A DNA stretch of 64,000 nucleotides, from positions 1 through 64,000 of the forward strand of contig NBLN01000006.1 of assembly GCA_002084425.1 (NCBI GenBank). The letters are read 5' to 3'. Each line of letters opens with the position of its first letter. Within the stretch, counting starts at the first letter, position 1. Shown here piece after piece: positions 44,264 to 53,436 of the stretch. The notes beneath the pieces were generated by a model. The model saw nothing but the letters and a program-made list of their open reading frames with translations. It ran no database searches and was not told the origin of the DNA. A program made the position numbers and the translations under genes. The DNA is from Desulfobacteraceae bacterium 4572_130. Lineage in GTDB: Bacteria > Desulfobacterota > Desulfobacteria > Desulfobacterales > Desulfobacteraceae.

Positions 44264-45886
44264 ATGTTTTGTTATCAATGTGAACAAACAGCAAAGGGAC
44301 AGGGGTGCGATAAAATAGGTGTTTGTGGTAAAAATTCTGAAGTTGCAGAACTTCAAGATCAACTTATCCATGGGGCAAAAGGTCTTTCACAAATTGCAGT
44401 TAAAGCTAGAGAACTTGGAATTATTGATGATGATGTCAATAGATTTATAGCAAAAGCTGTTTTTACAACTTTAACAAATGTTAATTTTGATGGTGATAGA
44501 ATTATTGATTTAATAAAAGAATGTACTTTAAAGATAAAATCTTTAAAAGAAAAAATACAATCAACAGGTTCAAGTATTGAAACAACAATAGATTGTACAT
44601 GTATCAGTAAAAGTAAAGATGAACTTATTGCTTGTGGGAAAAGCGTGGGCATAAAATCAGATTCTAATGCAGATGCAGATATTCTTTCTCTTCAACAGCT
44701 TCTTATTTATGGTATTAAAGGCGTTGCTGCTTATGCAGACCATGCAACAATTCTGGGAAAAAGTGATGATTTAGTATATTCATTTATACAAAAAGGTCTT
44801 GCAGCAACATTAGATAAAGATCTTGATGTTAATGATCTTCTAGAGCTTGTGCTTAAATGTGGTGAAATAAACCTTAAAGCTATGGAATTGCTTGATGCAG
44901 CAAATACTGAAACATATGGACATCCAGTTCCTACAAAAGTTTGTCTTGGTGCAAAACAAGGAAAAGCAATTCTTGTTTCAGGTCATGATTTAAAGGACCT
45001 TGAAGAAATTCTTAAACAAAGCCAAGGCAAAGGAATTAATGTTTATACACATGGGGAAATGCTTCCATGCCATGGATATCCAGAACTAAAAAAATATGAT
45101 CATTTTTATGGTCATTATGGAACAGCATGGCAAAATCAGGCAAAGGAATTTGCAGAATTTCCCGGTGCAATTTTAATGACAACAAACTGTATTCAAAAAC
45201 CAAAACAATCATATCAAAACAATATTTTTACAACGGGCCTTGTAGGATGGCCTAAAATTACTCATATTGCAAATCATGATTTTTCTCCTGTTATTGAAAA
45301 GGCTCTTGAAATGAAAGGATTTACTTTAGATGTTCCGGGCAAAAATATTATGGTTGGATTTGCTCGAAATGCTGTTCTTGGAGTTGCAGATAAAGTTATT
45401 GATGGTGTTAAAAGCGGTGCAATTAAACATTTTTTTCTTGTGGCAGGATGTGATGGTGCAAAATCTAGCAGAAATTATTATACAGAACTAGTTGAAAAAA
45501 TACCAAATAATTGTGTTGTGTTAACACTTGCCTGTGGAAAATTTCGTTTTTTTGATATGGATTTAGGTGATATTGGAGGTATTCCAAGACTTCTTGATAT
45601 TGGACAGTGTAATGATGCTTATTCAGCTATTCAAATAGCAGTTGCCTTGTCAAATGCTTTTAATTGCAGTGTAAATGAGCTTCCTCTTTCCATGATTCTT
45701 TCATGGTATGAACAAAAGGCTGTTTCAATTCTTCTTACACTTCTTTATCTTGGCATTAAAAATATTAGACTTGGCCCTAGTCTGCCTGCTTTTATTTCTC
45801 CAAATGTTTTAAATATTCTTGTTGAAAAATTTAATATTATGCCGATTTCAACACCTGATGATGATCTTAAAGCAATTTTAAAATAA
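44264..45886 (+). CDS. hcp: Hybrid-cluster protein (hydroxylamine reductase)
   Basis: The 540-residue protein has the N-terminal cluster ligands C3, C6, C15, C21 (MFCYQCEQTAKGQGC, GVCG), the spacing of Desulfovibrio-type Hcp. Hybrid-cluster residues lie in YGHYGTAWQNQAKEFAEFPG, TTNCIQKP, VAGCDGAKSSRNYYTELVEK, LACGKFRF and IGQCNDAYSAIQIA. Hcp reduces NO or hydroxylamine and can act as an S-nitrosylase. A strong AAAGGAGG site precedes the ATG. It is divergent from hcpR and followed by an HD protein and an iron-sulfur protein on the same strand. Confidence 0.95.
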   Translation: MFCYQCEQTAKGQGCDKIGVCGKNSEVAELQDQLIHGAKGLSQIAVKARELGIIDDDVNRFIAKAVFTTLTNVNFDGDRIIDLIKECTLKIKSLKEKIQSTGSSIETTIDCTCISKSKDELIACGKSVGIKSDSNADADILSLQQLLIYGIKGVAAYADHATILGKSDDLVYSFIQKGLAATLDKDLDVNDLLELVLKCGEINLKAMELLDAANTETYGHPVPTKVCLGAKQGKAILVSGHDLKDLEEILKQSQGKGINVYTHGEMLPCHGYPELKKYDHFYGHYGTAWQNQAKEFAEFPGAILMTTNCIQKPKQSYQNNIFTTGLVGWPKITHIANHDFSPVIEKALEMKGFTLDVPGKNIMVGFARNAVLGVADKVIDGVKSGAIKHFFLVAGCDGAKSSRNYYTELVEKIPNNCVVLTLACGKFRFFDMDLGDIGGIPRLLDIGQCNDAYSAIQIAVALSNAFNCSVNELPLSMILSWYEQKAVSILLTLLYLGIKNIRLGPSLPAFISPNVLNILVEKFNIMPISTPDDDLKAILK

Positions 45887-45933
45887 ACTATAAGGGAAAC
45901 AGATAAAGGGCATATTATATTTATATACTATTT

Positions 45934-46030
45934 AAAAGCTTTGCATAATACTCTATTTATAGACATTGACAAACATTTTTTAATTAAAAATGAGAAAAAA
46001 ATATAAAAAATGCGTTTGTGCAAAGGTCTT
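45934..46030 (-). repeat. Dispersed repeat family B, internally deleted copy 6
   Basis: Reverse orientation. Both inverted ends are present, AAGCTTTGCATAATACTC and GCGTTTGTGCAAAGGTCT, with a shortened middle (ATTGACAAACATTTTTTAAT). It lies between hcp and the HD-domain gene. Confidence 0.75.
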
Positions 46031-46080
46031 TATTTGTTTCCTATCCATTCTATTTGTATACATGTTAGGGAGATTTTATT

Positions 46081-46812
46081 ATGAAGTGCCCTGGACAAGA
46101 CAGCAGGTATTGGAAGTCAAATGCAATATATGAGGTAAAATGCCCTGGATGCGGAACAAATGTTGAATTTTTTAAGGATGATACAATTCGTAAATGTAAA
46201 AAATGCGGACATGGTTTTTTAAATCCTTTGATGGACTTTGGCTGTGCATCATATTGTGAACATGCTGCAGAATGTATAGGGAATCTTCCTCCTGAGCTAA
46301 TCGCACAAAAAAATGATTTGCTAAAAGAGCGTGTTGCAATTGAAATGAAAAAATATTTTAAAACTGATTTTAAACGTATTAGTCATGCTATGAGAGTTGC
46401 CAGATATGCAGAGTATATTGGAAAACATGAGGAAAATACAAATCTTGCTGTTATTTTATGTGCTGGATATTTGCATGATATTGGGATTTATGTAGCAAAA
46501 GAAAAATATAATAGTACTGCAGCAAAATATCAGGAAATTGAAGGTCCCAAAGTAGCAAGGGAGATTCTTGAAAAACTTTGTGCTAATTCAGAACTTATTG
46601 ATGAAGTATGTGATATTATTGGCCACCACCATCATCCAAGGGATAAAGAAACTCAAAATTATAAGGTACTGTATGATGCAGATTGTATAGCAAATATAGA
46701 AGATAATCATAAAGATAAACCCATAACTTTTGAAAAACTTGAAAAAATTATAAATAAATTATTTATGACAGATTCTGGAAAACAATATGCTCAAAAAAAT
46801 TTATTAAAATAA
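46081..46812 (+). CDS. Zinc-ribbon HD-domain phosphohydrolase
   Basis: The 243-residue protein has an N-terminal metal-binding part (CPGQDSRYW; CPGCGTNVEFF; CKKCGHGFLNP; CASYCEHAAECIG) and an HD domain from about residue 100: HAMRVARYAEYI, CAGYLHDIGI, IIGHHHHPRDKE and YDADCIANI. HD proteins hydrolyse nucleotides or phosphates; the extra Cys-rich start is seen in a family found near hcp and other redox genes. It lies in the hcp module, so a nitrosative or redox-stress role is inferred. The substrate is unknown. Confidence 0.78.
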   Translation: MKCPGQDSRYWKSNAIYEVKCPGCGTNVEFFKDDTIRKCKKCGHGFLNPLMDFGCASYCEHAAECIGNLPPELIAQKNDLLKERVAIEMKKYFKTDFKRISHAMRVARYAEYIGKHEENTNLAVILCAGYLHDIGIYVAKEKYNSTAAKYQEIEGPKVAREILEKLCANSELIDEVCDIIGHHHHPRDKETQNYKVLYDADCIANIEDNHKDKPITFEKLEKIINKLFMTDSGKQYAQKNLLK

Positions 46813-46815
46813 TAG

Positions 46816-46857
46816 TTTGACAAGCCCAGTGATCGTATTTTGATAAGTTCAGTGATT
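46816..46857 (+). repeat. Short direct repeat
   Basis: TTGACAAGCCCAGTGATC and TTTGATAAGTTCAGTGAT occur 24 bases apart just after the HD gene stop. Significance unknown. Confidence 0.45.
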
Positions 46858-47008
46858 TAGCTATCTTATCTTGTATAAGGGGCTAAAGGATAAAGGTGTA
46901 AAGGTCAACTAATTCTATTATTGAAATATGCAACCTTTACAATACAAAAAGGCATAAATTAAAGTAAATATAATGTTTAATAGTTACAAATATTGAAAAA
47001 GGTATATA

Positions 47009-47752
47009 ATGAAAGTAAAAAGAAAAATAATTGAAATTAACGAAGAACTTTGTGATGGATGTGGAAATTGTGTTTTAGCATGTGCAGAAAGTGCCATTAA
47101 AATTATTAATGGAAAAGCAAAGGTTATTTCAGACAATCTTTGTGATGGACTTGGTGCATGCCTTGGTGATTGTCCAACAAATGCCTTAAAAATTGTTGAA
47201 CGATATACAGATGAATTTGATGAAAATGCAGTGGAAAAACATCTTAAAAATATGAAAAATAATCAAACAGAAAAAGAAACTCTTGCATGTGGTTGTCCTT
47301 CAACACAGATTCAGGAGTTTAATTCTTTATGTAACATACCAAATCAAGGCATTTCAAATAATGGTTCAGCTCTTACCCATTGGCCTGTAAAAATTCGCCT
47401 TATTCCACCAACAGCACCATTTTTAAGGCAGGCTGATCTTTTAGTTGCAGCGGATTGCGTACCTGTTGTTTGTCCTGACTTCCACCAAAAATTTTTAAAA
47501 AACCGTATTGTTATGTTGGGCTGTCCTAAATTTGATGATAAAAAAGCCTATATAGAAAAATTTACAGAAATATTTAAAACAGCTAAAATTAAAGCCATAA
47601 TGTGTCTTATTATGGAAGTCCCTTGCTGCTCAGGATTTTCAGATATTTTAAATAAAGCAATGGAAAAAGCAGATATAAATATTGATTCTAGAAAACTAGT
47701 TATAAATAATAAAGGTAAGATAATTGGAAAGACTAAATTAATTGTACCATAA
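47009..47752 (+). CDS. Two-cluster ferredoxin-type iron-sulfur protein
   Basis: The 247-residue protein starts with two [4Fe-4S] motifs, CDGCGNCVLACAESAI and CDGLGACLGDCPTNAL. A variable linker with CGCPST follows, then a C-terminal domain with HWPVKIRLIPPTAPFLRQAD, CVPVVCPDFHQKF, LGCPKFDD and IMEVPCCSGF. Such proteins are common next to hcp in anaerobes and probably deliver electrons. A plain GAAAAAGG site precedes the ATG. It completes the hcpR/hcp/HD/Fe-S module. Confidence 0.85.
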   Translation: MKVKRKIIEINEELCDGCGNCVLACAESAIKIINGKAKVISDNLCDGLGACLGDCPTNALKIVERYTDEFDENAVEKHLKNMKNNQTEKETLACGCPSTQIQEFNSLCNIPNQGISNNGSALTHWPVKIRLIPPTAPFLRQADLLVAADCVPVVCPDFHQKFLKNRIVMLGCPKFDDKKAYIEKFTEIFKTAKIKAIMCLIMEVPCCSGFSDILNKAMEKADINIDSRKLVINNKGKIIGKTKLIVP

Positions 47753-48329
47753 AATTTTTAATATTTACTTAAAGTAAAGATTGAAAACTATCTATATTGT
47801 TATAAACCAAGAACAGGGATGTCTATTTTCTACATTATCACTACCATTAAATTTTTATATACTACAATAGCCCTCCTTTTATGAGACACTATAATTTATA
47901 AAACCTTTTTCTGCATCATATTCTAGAGTTAAAAATATACAGTTATATAAAACAAAAATCATGCCTATATTCAGTATAAACTAAGAATGGCTTTATAATG
48001 AGAAACAAAAAAATTTATGTTTAAAACCCTATATGCCGATTGTTCTCTTATGATTTTTTAAAAATGATTTATTAATTAACTATTTGATTAAAATATATTG
48101 CGTTTATATTCTTACAATGCTATTTGGAAAATTAAATACTATATGTTGTATTATGTATGATATATATATACGTTATATAGCATTACAAAATTTTAGATTG
48201 GATTGTAGAGATATTTAAAATTTAAAGTTTTCTTGCCTGCTATTTATTAAAAAAAATATAAAAGATGTAAATAATATAAAAAAAATGATATTATAGTTAG
48301 GTGTTTTATTCAAAATAAGGAGAAAAAAA
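47753..48329. other. Intergenic region upstream of the porin-like gene
   Basis: 577 AT-rich bases with no gene or recognised repeat. Alternating TATATATATACG/TTATATAG near 48158-48180 is notable but not palindromic. Promoter and leader of the porin gene are expected here; AATAAGGAG lies just before the ATG. Confidence 0.4.
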
Positions 48330-49922
48330 ATGAAAAAACTGCTAGGACTTGCCATGCTTGTTTTTTTAATTACAGGTTTTGCTGTTCCATCTATTGCCCT
48401 GGATTTTAATTTAAGTGGTGAACTTAAAGTGGAAGGTATTTTAAATTCAAAGGAAACAATGAATGACAATGATGCAACAAGTGATTATAGACAAATGCGG
48501 CTAAGGGTAAAAACAGATATTAAAATTACAGAAGATTTATCACTGGTTACAAGATTTGATGCTCTGGAAAAAATACTTTCATCAAAGGATTCTGCATTTG
48601 ATAACAATGAAGATGATGACAATATTGACTTTGATAGAGCATATATAAATTATAAAAGCCCGATTGGTCTGTTTCGTGTTGGAAGAATGCAAGGAAGTGT
48701 ATGGGGTACAACCTTTTGTGATGATGATCAAGATGCAGATAGAATACTTTATGTTGCTCCATTATCTTTAAAGGATGGTACTTTATATATTGGAGCAGTT
48801 GCTGAAAAGGTTGCTGAGTATGATAAAGGTATTTTATCAAGTGATTCTGATAATGATAAATATTATTTGTCAGCTACTTACAAAACTAAAAATTATAAAA
48901 CTGGTTTTTTAACTGCTTTATATAATTTTAAGACTTTTCAAGACCCAGGCCAGGCATTTGCAACTAAAGATGTTATTGGCTCATATAACCAAAATTCTAA
49001 TTTATCAGATTATCAATTTTATCTTACTAGTAATGACCTAGCTAATAATTCTAGTAATTATACTACTTGGTATGCTACAAATGCTGCTATAGCTAGTGGT
49101 GGTGGTTCACCTGATGGTGACTGGATAGTAGTAGCACCTGGTACTGCTGATTCTTCTAAATCAATTGATGCAAGCTCTCTTTCTACTTTTGGTATAACAA
49201 AAGGTACAACTTGTCAGGCAAAGGTTTATCTTTTATCTCCTTATTTTGATGGAAAATTTGGAAATTTTGGAATTAAAACAGAGCTTGATTATGTTTTTGG
49301 AACAGCAAAATATGATGATCCTAATCCTGCAGATGCTTTTGCCATAGAAGAAGATCATGATGTTAGAGCATATGGTCTTTTTGCAGAAGGGTCCTATGAT
49401 TTAGATGCTGTAACTTTTCAAGCTGGATTTGCTTTGGTTTCAGGTGATGCAGATTATACAGATGATGAAGTAAACTCAATGGGTTATGTATCTCCCGGTG
49501 TTGACTGGGCAAAACTTTTTATTCTTAATGCTGATGACCATGGTATGAACACAACTCTTGGTAATGGTGTTGGAAATCATGTTGGTGATGGTTTTGGTTC
49601 AGCAGCTACTGCAATGTGTGATGGTTATCAATTGTTTTATTTGGGTGCTGACTGGGCTGTAACAGATTCCTTTTCCCTTGGTGCAGTTATTGGAATATCA
49701 AAGGCTTATGATGTTCCAACAGGACAAGACTATGATGATGAGCAAGGAATAGAGTATAATCTTAATTTAACATGGAATATTACAGATAACCTTGAATATT
49801 CAGCTCTTTTTGCCTATCTTGATGGTGGTGATTATTGGAAGACTCGCGCAACAGGTACAACTAATCCTAATATAGATCCTGATGTTTATTCATTTTATCA
49901 TAAATTAAGCTTAACATTTTAA
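48330..49922 (+). CDS. Porin-like outer-membrane beta-barrel protein
   Basis: The 530-residue protein has a signal peptide (about 1-23, cleavage near SIA-LDF), alternating amphipathic strands throughout (RQMRLRVKTDIKITEDLSLV, YLSATYKTKNYKTGFLTALY) and a C-terminal strand ending YHKLSLTF, with the final Phe needed for outer-membrane insertion. Asp-rich loops suggest cation binding. Substrate is not predictable. A bidirectional terminator follows. Confidence 0.85.
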   Translation: MKKLLGLAMLVFLITGFAVPSIALDFNLSGELKVEGILNSKETMNDNDATSDYRQMRLRVKTDIKITEDLSLVTRFDALEKILSSKDSAFDNNEDDDNIDFDRAYINYKSPIGLFRVGRMQGSVWGTTFCDDDQDADRILYVAPLSLKDGTLYIGAVAEKVAEYDKGILSSDSDNDKYYLSATYKTKNYKTGFLTALYNFKTFQDPGQAFATKDVIGSYNQNSNLSDYQFYLTSNDLANNSSNYTTWYATNAAIASGGGSPDGDWIVVAPGTADSSKSIDASSLSTFGITKGTTCQAKVYLLSPYFDGKFGNFGIKTELDYVFGTAKYDDPNPADAFAIEEDHDVRAYGLFAEGSYDLDAVTFQAGFALVSGDADYTDDEVNSMGYVSPGVDWAKLFILNADDHGMNTTLGNGVGNHVGDGFGSAATAMCDGYQLFYLGADWAVTDSFSLGAVIGISKAYDVPTGQDYDDEQGIEYNLNLTWNITDNLEYSALFAYLDGGDYWKTRATGTTNPNIDPDVYSFYHKLSLTF

Positions 49923-49960
49923 CTTAATTTCTGCATATTCATAAAACAGATCAAACTAAA

Positions 49961-50001
49961 TTTAGAGCCTGTTTAAAAATTATTTTTTAACAGGCTCTAA
50001 A
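49961..50001. terminator. Bidirectional terminator
   Basis: TTTAGAGCCTGTTTAAAAA / TTTTTTAACAGGCTCTAAA forms a long near-perfect stem with A/T runs on both sides, between the convergent porin-like and ubiE genes. It touches the ubiE stop. Confidence 0.92.
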
Positions 50002-50712
50002 TTATCTGGTTTTAGTTCCCACAAACAGAGTTACAATTCCAAATGTCATATTCTTCCATTTTATTTTACTAAATTCTGCTTGTTTCATAATATCAACAAA
50101 ACTATGGGCTTCTGGAAATTTTATAACTGATGATTGTAAATATTGATATGCTTTATGATTTTTAGAAAATATCCCCCCAAAAAAAGGAAGAATTTTTTTA
50201 AAATACACCATATAAAGTTTTTTTAAAAAAATATGCTCTGGACTAGTAAGTTCCAAGATTATTATTTTCCCATCAATTTTCAAAGAATTATAAAATTCTA
50301 TAAGAACTTTTTTTCTATTGATTATGTTTCTGATACCAAATGCTATTAAAATAGTATTAAAAAGATTATTTTTAAATGGAAGGTTTAAAGCATTGCCTGC
50401 TGTAAGATATATGTTACTGTCATAGCAATGTATTTTTTTTTTGCCAAGTGCGAGCATTTTATGGGAAAAATCAACCCCAAATATTTTTGTTGACTTATTT
50501 GTTTGTTTTTTGATTTCCAATGCAACATCACAGGTTCCACATGCAACATCAAGCACCTTGGTTTTGTTAGAAATATGAGCTGCTTTAACCATTTCTTTTC
50601 TCCAAAACAAATCCTGCCCCAGGCTTAAAAAACGATTTAAAAAATCATATTTTGGTGCAATACTATCAAACATTTCTTTTATAAAGAGAAGTTCCATTTT
50701 TGTCATTGACAA
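50002..50712 (-). CDS. ubiE: Demethylmenaquinone methyltransferase
   Basis: The 236-residue methyltransferase carries FDSIAPKYDFLNRFLSLGQD, the SAM motif VLDVACGTCDVALEIKKQ and FGVDFSHKML, and LELTSPEHIFLKKLYMVYFK with the C-terminal MTFGIVTLFVGTK. It makes menaquinone from demethylmenaquinone (in a sulfate-reducer-like anaerobe this is more likely than ubiquinone work). Length is normal. Confidence 0.9.
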   Translation of the reverse strand: MSMTKMELLFIKEMFDSIAPKYDFLNRFLSLGQDLFWRKEMVKAAHISNKTKVLDVACGTCDVALEIKKQTNKSTKIFGVDFSHKMLALGKKKIHCYDSNIYLTAGNALNLPFKNNLFNTILIAFGIRNIINRKKVLIEFYNSLKIDGKIIILELTSPEHIFLKKLYMVYFKKILPFFGGIFSKNHKAYQYLQSSVIKFPEAHSFVDIMKQAEFSKIKWKNMTFGIVTLFVGTKTR

Positions 50713-50744
50713 CCTTAATTTATGAATTAAAATATTTGATGGCG

Positions 50745-50965
50745 TTGTAAAAATTCTTTATCTATCTCTTTATAGTATTCTTTTAAATTTTAAAATACTA
50801 TACTTTATTAAGCTTTTTACCTAGTCATCTATTTATATAAAAAAACTTATAACTACTTAATATTATTTTATGTTTTGTTGTGAGGCAAACCAAGAATTAA
50901 AAATCAAACCTGCCTTATGGCAGTTATTGGAATCGATTTTTTACAAATTCATCAAAATTAAAATA
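50745..50965. repeat. Family C repeat split by a family A copy
   Basis: AAGCTTTTTACCTAGTCATC then TATTTA, and after the family A unit, AATCGATTTTTTACAAATTC. Together they resemble the unbroken text at 56.80-56.93 kb (AAGCTTTTTACCTGAGCATC ... GGACTTTTTACATG). Boundaries are approximate. Confidence 0.4.
50831..50928 (+). repeat. Dispersed repeat family A, copy 7
   Basis: From ATTTATATAAAAAAACTTAT to CCTGCCTTATGGCAGTTATT, with a perfect terminal CTGCC-TTAT-GGCAG hairpin. It lies in the ubiE-dnaJ divergent gap. Confidence 0.85.
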
Positions 50966-51048
50966 ACATAAAAGTATAAAATGTTACAATTACAAATCTT
51001 CTCCATATTAGCTATGTTTTAAAAAAAATTAAATACATTAGGAATGAA

Positions 51049-52146
51049 ATGTCTGAAAAACGCGATTATTATGAAGTTCTAGGTGTTCAAAAAAATGCTT
51101 CCAAAGATGAATTAAAGACAAAATACAGAAAACTTGCAATAAGATTTCATCCAGATAAAAACCCGGATAATAAAGAAGCTGAAGAAAAATTTAAAGAAGC
51201 ATCAGAAGCATATCAAATTCTTTCTAATGATGAAAAACGACAGGTTTATGACCAATTTGGTCACCAGGGACTTGATAATTCAGGATTTTCAAGTTCAGGA
51301 AGTTTTGATGATATATTTTCAAGCTTTGGGGATATATTTGGAGATTTTTTTGGTTTTGGAGATTCCAGTAGCAGAAGCTCCAAACACCAAAGAGGTGCGG
51401 ACCTTCGTTATGATATGAGCCTTGATTTTATGGAAGCAGCTTTTGGTGTTGAAAAAGAAATAGAAGTTCAAAAGCTTGAAACATGTAATAAATGTAAAGG
51501 CACAGGATGCAGGCAAGGCACAAGTGTTGAAATTTGTAAACATTGTCAAGGCACAGGTCAATTTGTTCAAACTCAGGGTTTTTTCAGAGTTAAAACTACA
51601 TGTCCCTATTGCAGAGGCAAGGGCAGCTCAATTCCACATCCCTGTAATAAATGTATTGGATCAGGTAGAATAAAAATTTTTAAAAAAGTGTCTGTCAAAA
51701 TACCCCCGGGTGTGGATAATGGTTCTAGACTCAGGCTTACAGGAGAAGGCGAAACAAATTCCCAGGGAAACTTTTCAGGCGATCTTTATGTTTTTATTAA
51801 TGTAGAACCCCATAAAAAATTTAAACGCGATGGAATAAATATCCTATGTCTTATAGAAATATCATTTATTCAAGCTGCTTTGGGTGATAATATAGAAATT
51901 TCAACACTTAATGGTAAAAAAACTTTAAAAATTCCAAAGGGTACTCAATATGGCGATACTTTTAAGTTTCAAGGCCAAGGGATACCATCTTTAAGAAATA
52001 AAAAACGCGGAGATCAAATTATTCAGGTAACAATAAAAACTCCTAGAAAATTATCAAAAAAACAAATAAAACTTTTAAAAGAATTTAATAAACTAGATTC
52101 AAATAAAATATCTAATAGATTAAAAAATCTTTTTAAAAACATATAA
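51049..52146 (+). CDS. dnaJ: DnaJ co-chaperone
   Basis: The 365-residue type I Hsp40 has a J domain (1-70) with the HPD motif in [10 protein letters not shown], a Gly/Phe region to about 110, a zinc domain with four CxxCxGxG repeats ([32 protein letters not shown]) and the C-terminal substrate domains. It stimulates DnaK. dnaK and grpE are not in the window, so this may be a stand-alone copy. Confidence 0.93.
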   Translation: MSEKRDYYEVLGVQKNASKDELKTKYRKLAIRFHPDKNPDNKEAEEKFKEASEAYQILSNDEKRQVYDQFGHQGLDNSGFSSSGSFDDIFSSFGDIFGDFFGFGDSSSRSSKHQRGADLRYDMSLDFMEAAFGVEKEIEVQKLETCNKCKGTGCRQGTSVEICKHCQGTGQFVQTQGFFRVKTTCPYCRGKGSSIPHPCNKCIGSGRIKIFKKVSVKIPPGVDNGSRLRLTGEGETNSQGNFSGDLYVFINVEPHKKFKRDGINILCLIEISFIQAALGDNIEISTLNGKKTLKIPKGTQYGDTFKFQGQGIPSLRNKKRGDQIIQVTIKTPRKLSKKQIKLLKEFNKLDSNKISNRLKNLFKNI

Positions 52147-52456
52147 GGGTTTATTAATCATACAATACCATCTATAAAATACGAAACATTAATATCATAA
52201 CAAGATATGTATTTTTTAAAAAATTAATTTTTCGTGTTGTTAATCCAATATTTTCTTTAAAAAAGAGTTTATCGATTTTTGAAGTAATTTTGACATAGGC
52301 AACTCCTTAAGTTTTACTTAAAAAAATCTACATGCGTTGCCCCTGATGAAAAACTAGATTAAATTTTTAATTATGCTTTGGATAAGTTTAATAAAAATTA
52401 AGTGGTGAATTTAAAAGGGTTGACAAAATTAGGTTTGTTTCATAAAAAAATTTATT
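52147..52456. other. Intergenic region dnaJ to tRNA-Leu
   Basis: 310 bases, no gene seen. It should contain the tRNA-Leu promoter; TTGACAAAATTAGGTTTGTT near 52420 could include its -35 box (TTGACA). Confidence 0.35.
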
Positions 52457-52544
52457 GCCGAAGTGGTGAAATTGGTAGACGCAGAGGACTCAAAATCCTC
52501 CGAACTTTATGTTCATGCGAGTTCAAGTCTCGCCTTCGGCACCA
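52457..52544 (+). tRNA. tRNA-Leu (anticodon CAA)
   Basis: Class II tRNA: acceptor GCCGAAG/CTTCGGC, anticodon stem GAGGA/TCCTC with loop CTCAAAA giving CAA, a long variable arm, T-loop GTTCAAGTC, and encoded CCA at the 3' end. Confidence 0.95.
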
Positions 52545-52552
52545 TTTAAAAG

Positions 52553-52592
52553 AAGGGTTTAGCCTGAAATTTAAAGGTTTAAGCCCTTTTCT
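52553..52592 (+). terminator. tRNA-Leu terminator
   Basis: AAGGGTTTA ... TTAAGCCCTTTT: 8-9 bp stem with G-U pairs and a T-run, 8 bases after the tRNA. Confidence 0.75.
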
Positions 52593-52698
52593 TATTTATA
52601 AGTATTTTATTGCTGCTATACATTATTAATCATTACTTAACTTTATTTTGCTTTACTAATACAAATTTTTGATAGAAAAACAGAAAGTTGAATGATTA

Positions 52699-53415
52699 TT
52701 AAGCCTTGCACAAAAAACTTGCAAGTTTAAGATCATCCCTATTTGTAATTTTAATATTTTTTTTTGATCCTTTTGTTATGGAAATTTCCCCCCCGATTTT
52801 TTCAAGAAAAAATGCATCATCTGTTCCTGAAAATGAATGCTTCCCAGCATATTCATAGGCTTCTAGGATAAGTTTAAGCTTAAATGCCTGAGGAGTTTGT
52901 ATCTGATAAAGATTATTTCTGTTTATTGTATTATGAATAAACCCCTGGGCATCTATTTTTTTTACTGTATCTTGTATAGGAATACCAGGAATGCATGCAC
53001 CATGTTTTATAGCTCCTTCAATGCATCTATTAATCATATCATGGTCTGCAAAGGGTCGAACACCATCATGTATAAGAACTATAGTTTTATCCAAAGATTT
53101 TGCATTTTTTTTTATTTTATCAAGACCATTTATTACAGATTCCTGACGCTCAATTCCACCGGATATTATATCAACTTTTGTTGTAAAATTATTGGGTTTA
53201 ATAATGTTTTTAATACAGAACTCCCTATCTTTTTCAGAAACAACAACAATAGTTTGATCAATAATTTCACAGGAGATAAAATTTTTAAGGGTTCGTGTAA
53301 GTATTGGTAAGCCTAGGATTTCTATATATTGTTTTGGAACCTTGGATTTCATTCTTAATCCCTTGCCCCCTGCAACAATTACAGCAAATATTTGAAAGTT
53401 TGATTTTTTAATAAT
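52699..53415 (-). CDS. ispD: 2-C-methyl-D-erythritol 4-phosphate cytidylyltransferase, no standard start
   Basis: The minus-strand frame contains the complete IspD core: FAVIVAGGKGLRMKSKVPKQ, LIHDGVRPFADHDMINRCI, PIQDTVKKID and TPQAFKLKLILEAYEYA. It makes CDP-methylerythritol in the MEP isoprenoid pathway. The first ATG (53352) lies after the GGKG motif and cannot be the start. Between the mutL stop and the core there is no ATG, GTG or TTG. ATT at 53413-53415, six bases after AGG, is the best start (238 residues); ATA at 53389-53391 is an alternative without a ribosome site. Confidence 0.85.
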   Translation of the reverse strand: MIKKSNFQIFAVIVAGGKGLRMKSKVPKQYIEILGLPILTRTLKNFISCEIIDQTIVVVSEKDREFCIKNIIKPNNFTTKVDIISGGIERQESVINGLDKIKKNAKSLDKTIVLIHDGVRPFADHDMINRCIEGAIKHGACIPGIPIQDTVKKIDAQGFIHNTINRNNLYQIQTPQAFKLKLILEAYEYAGKHSFSGTDDAFFLEKIGGEISITKGSKKNIKITNRDDLKLASFLCKA

Positions 53416-53436
53416 TTTTTTCCTGTATTTATAAAA

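Noticed and set aside
52402-52629. 75-residue frame across tRNA-Leu
   Set aside because: It is read through the tRNA gene and its terminator.
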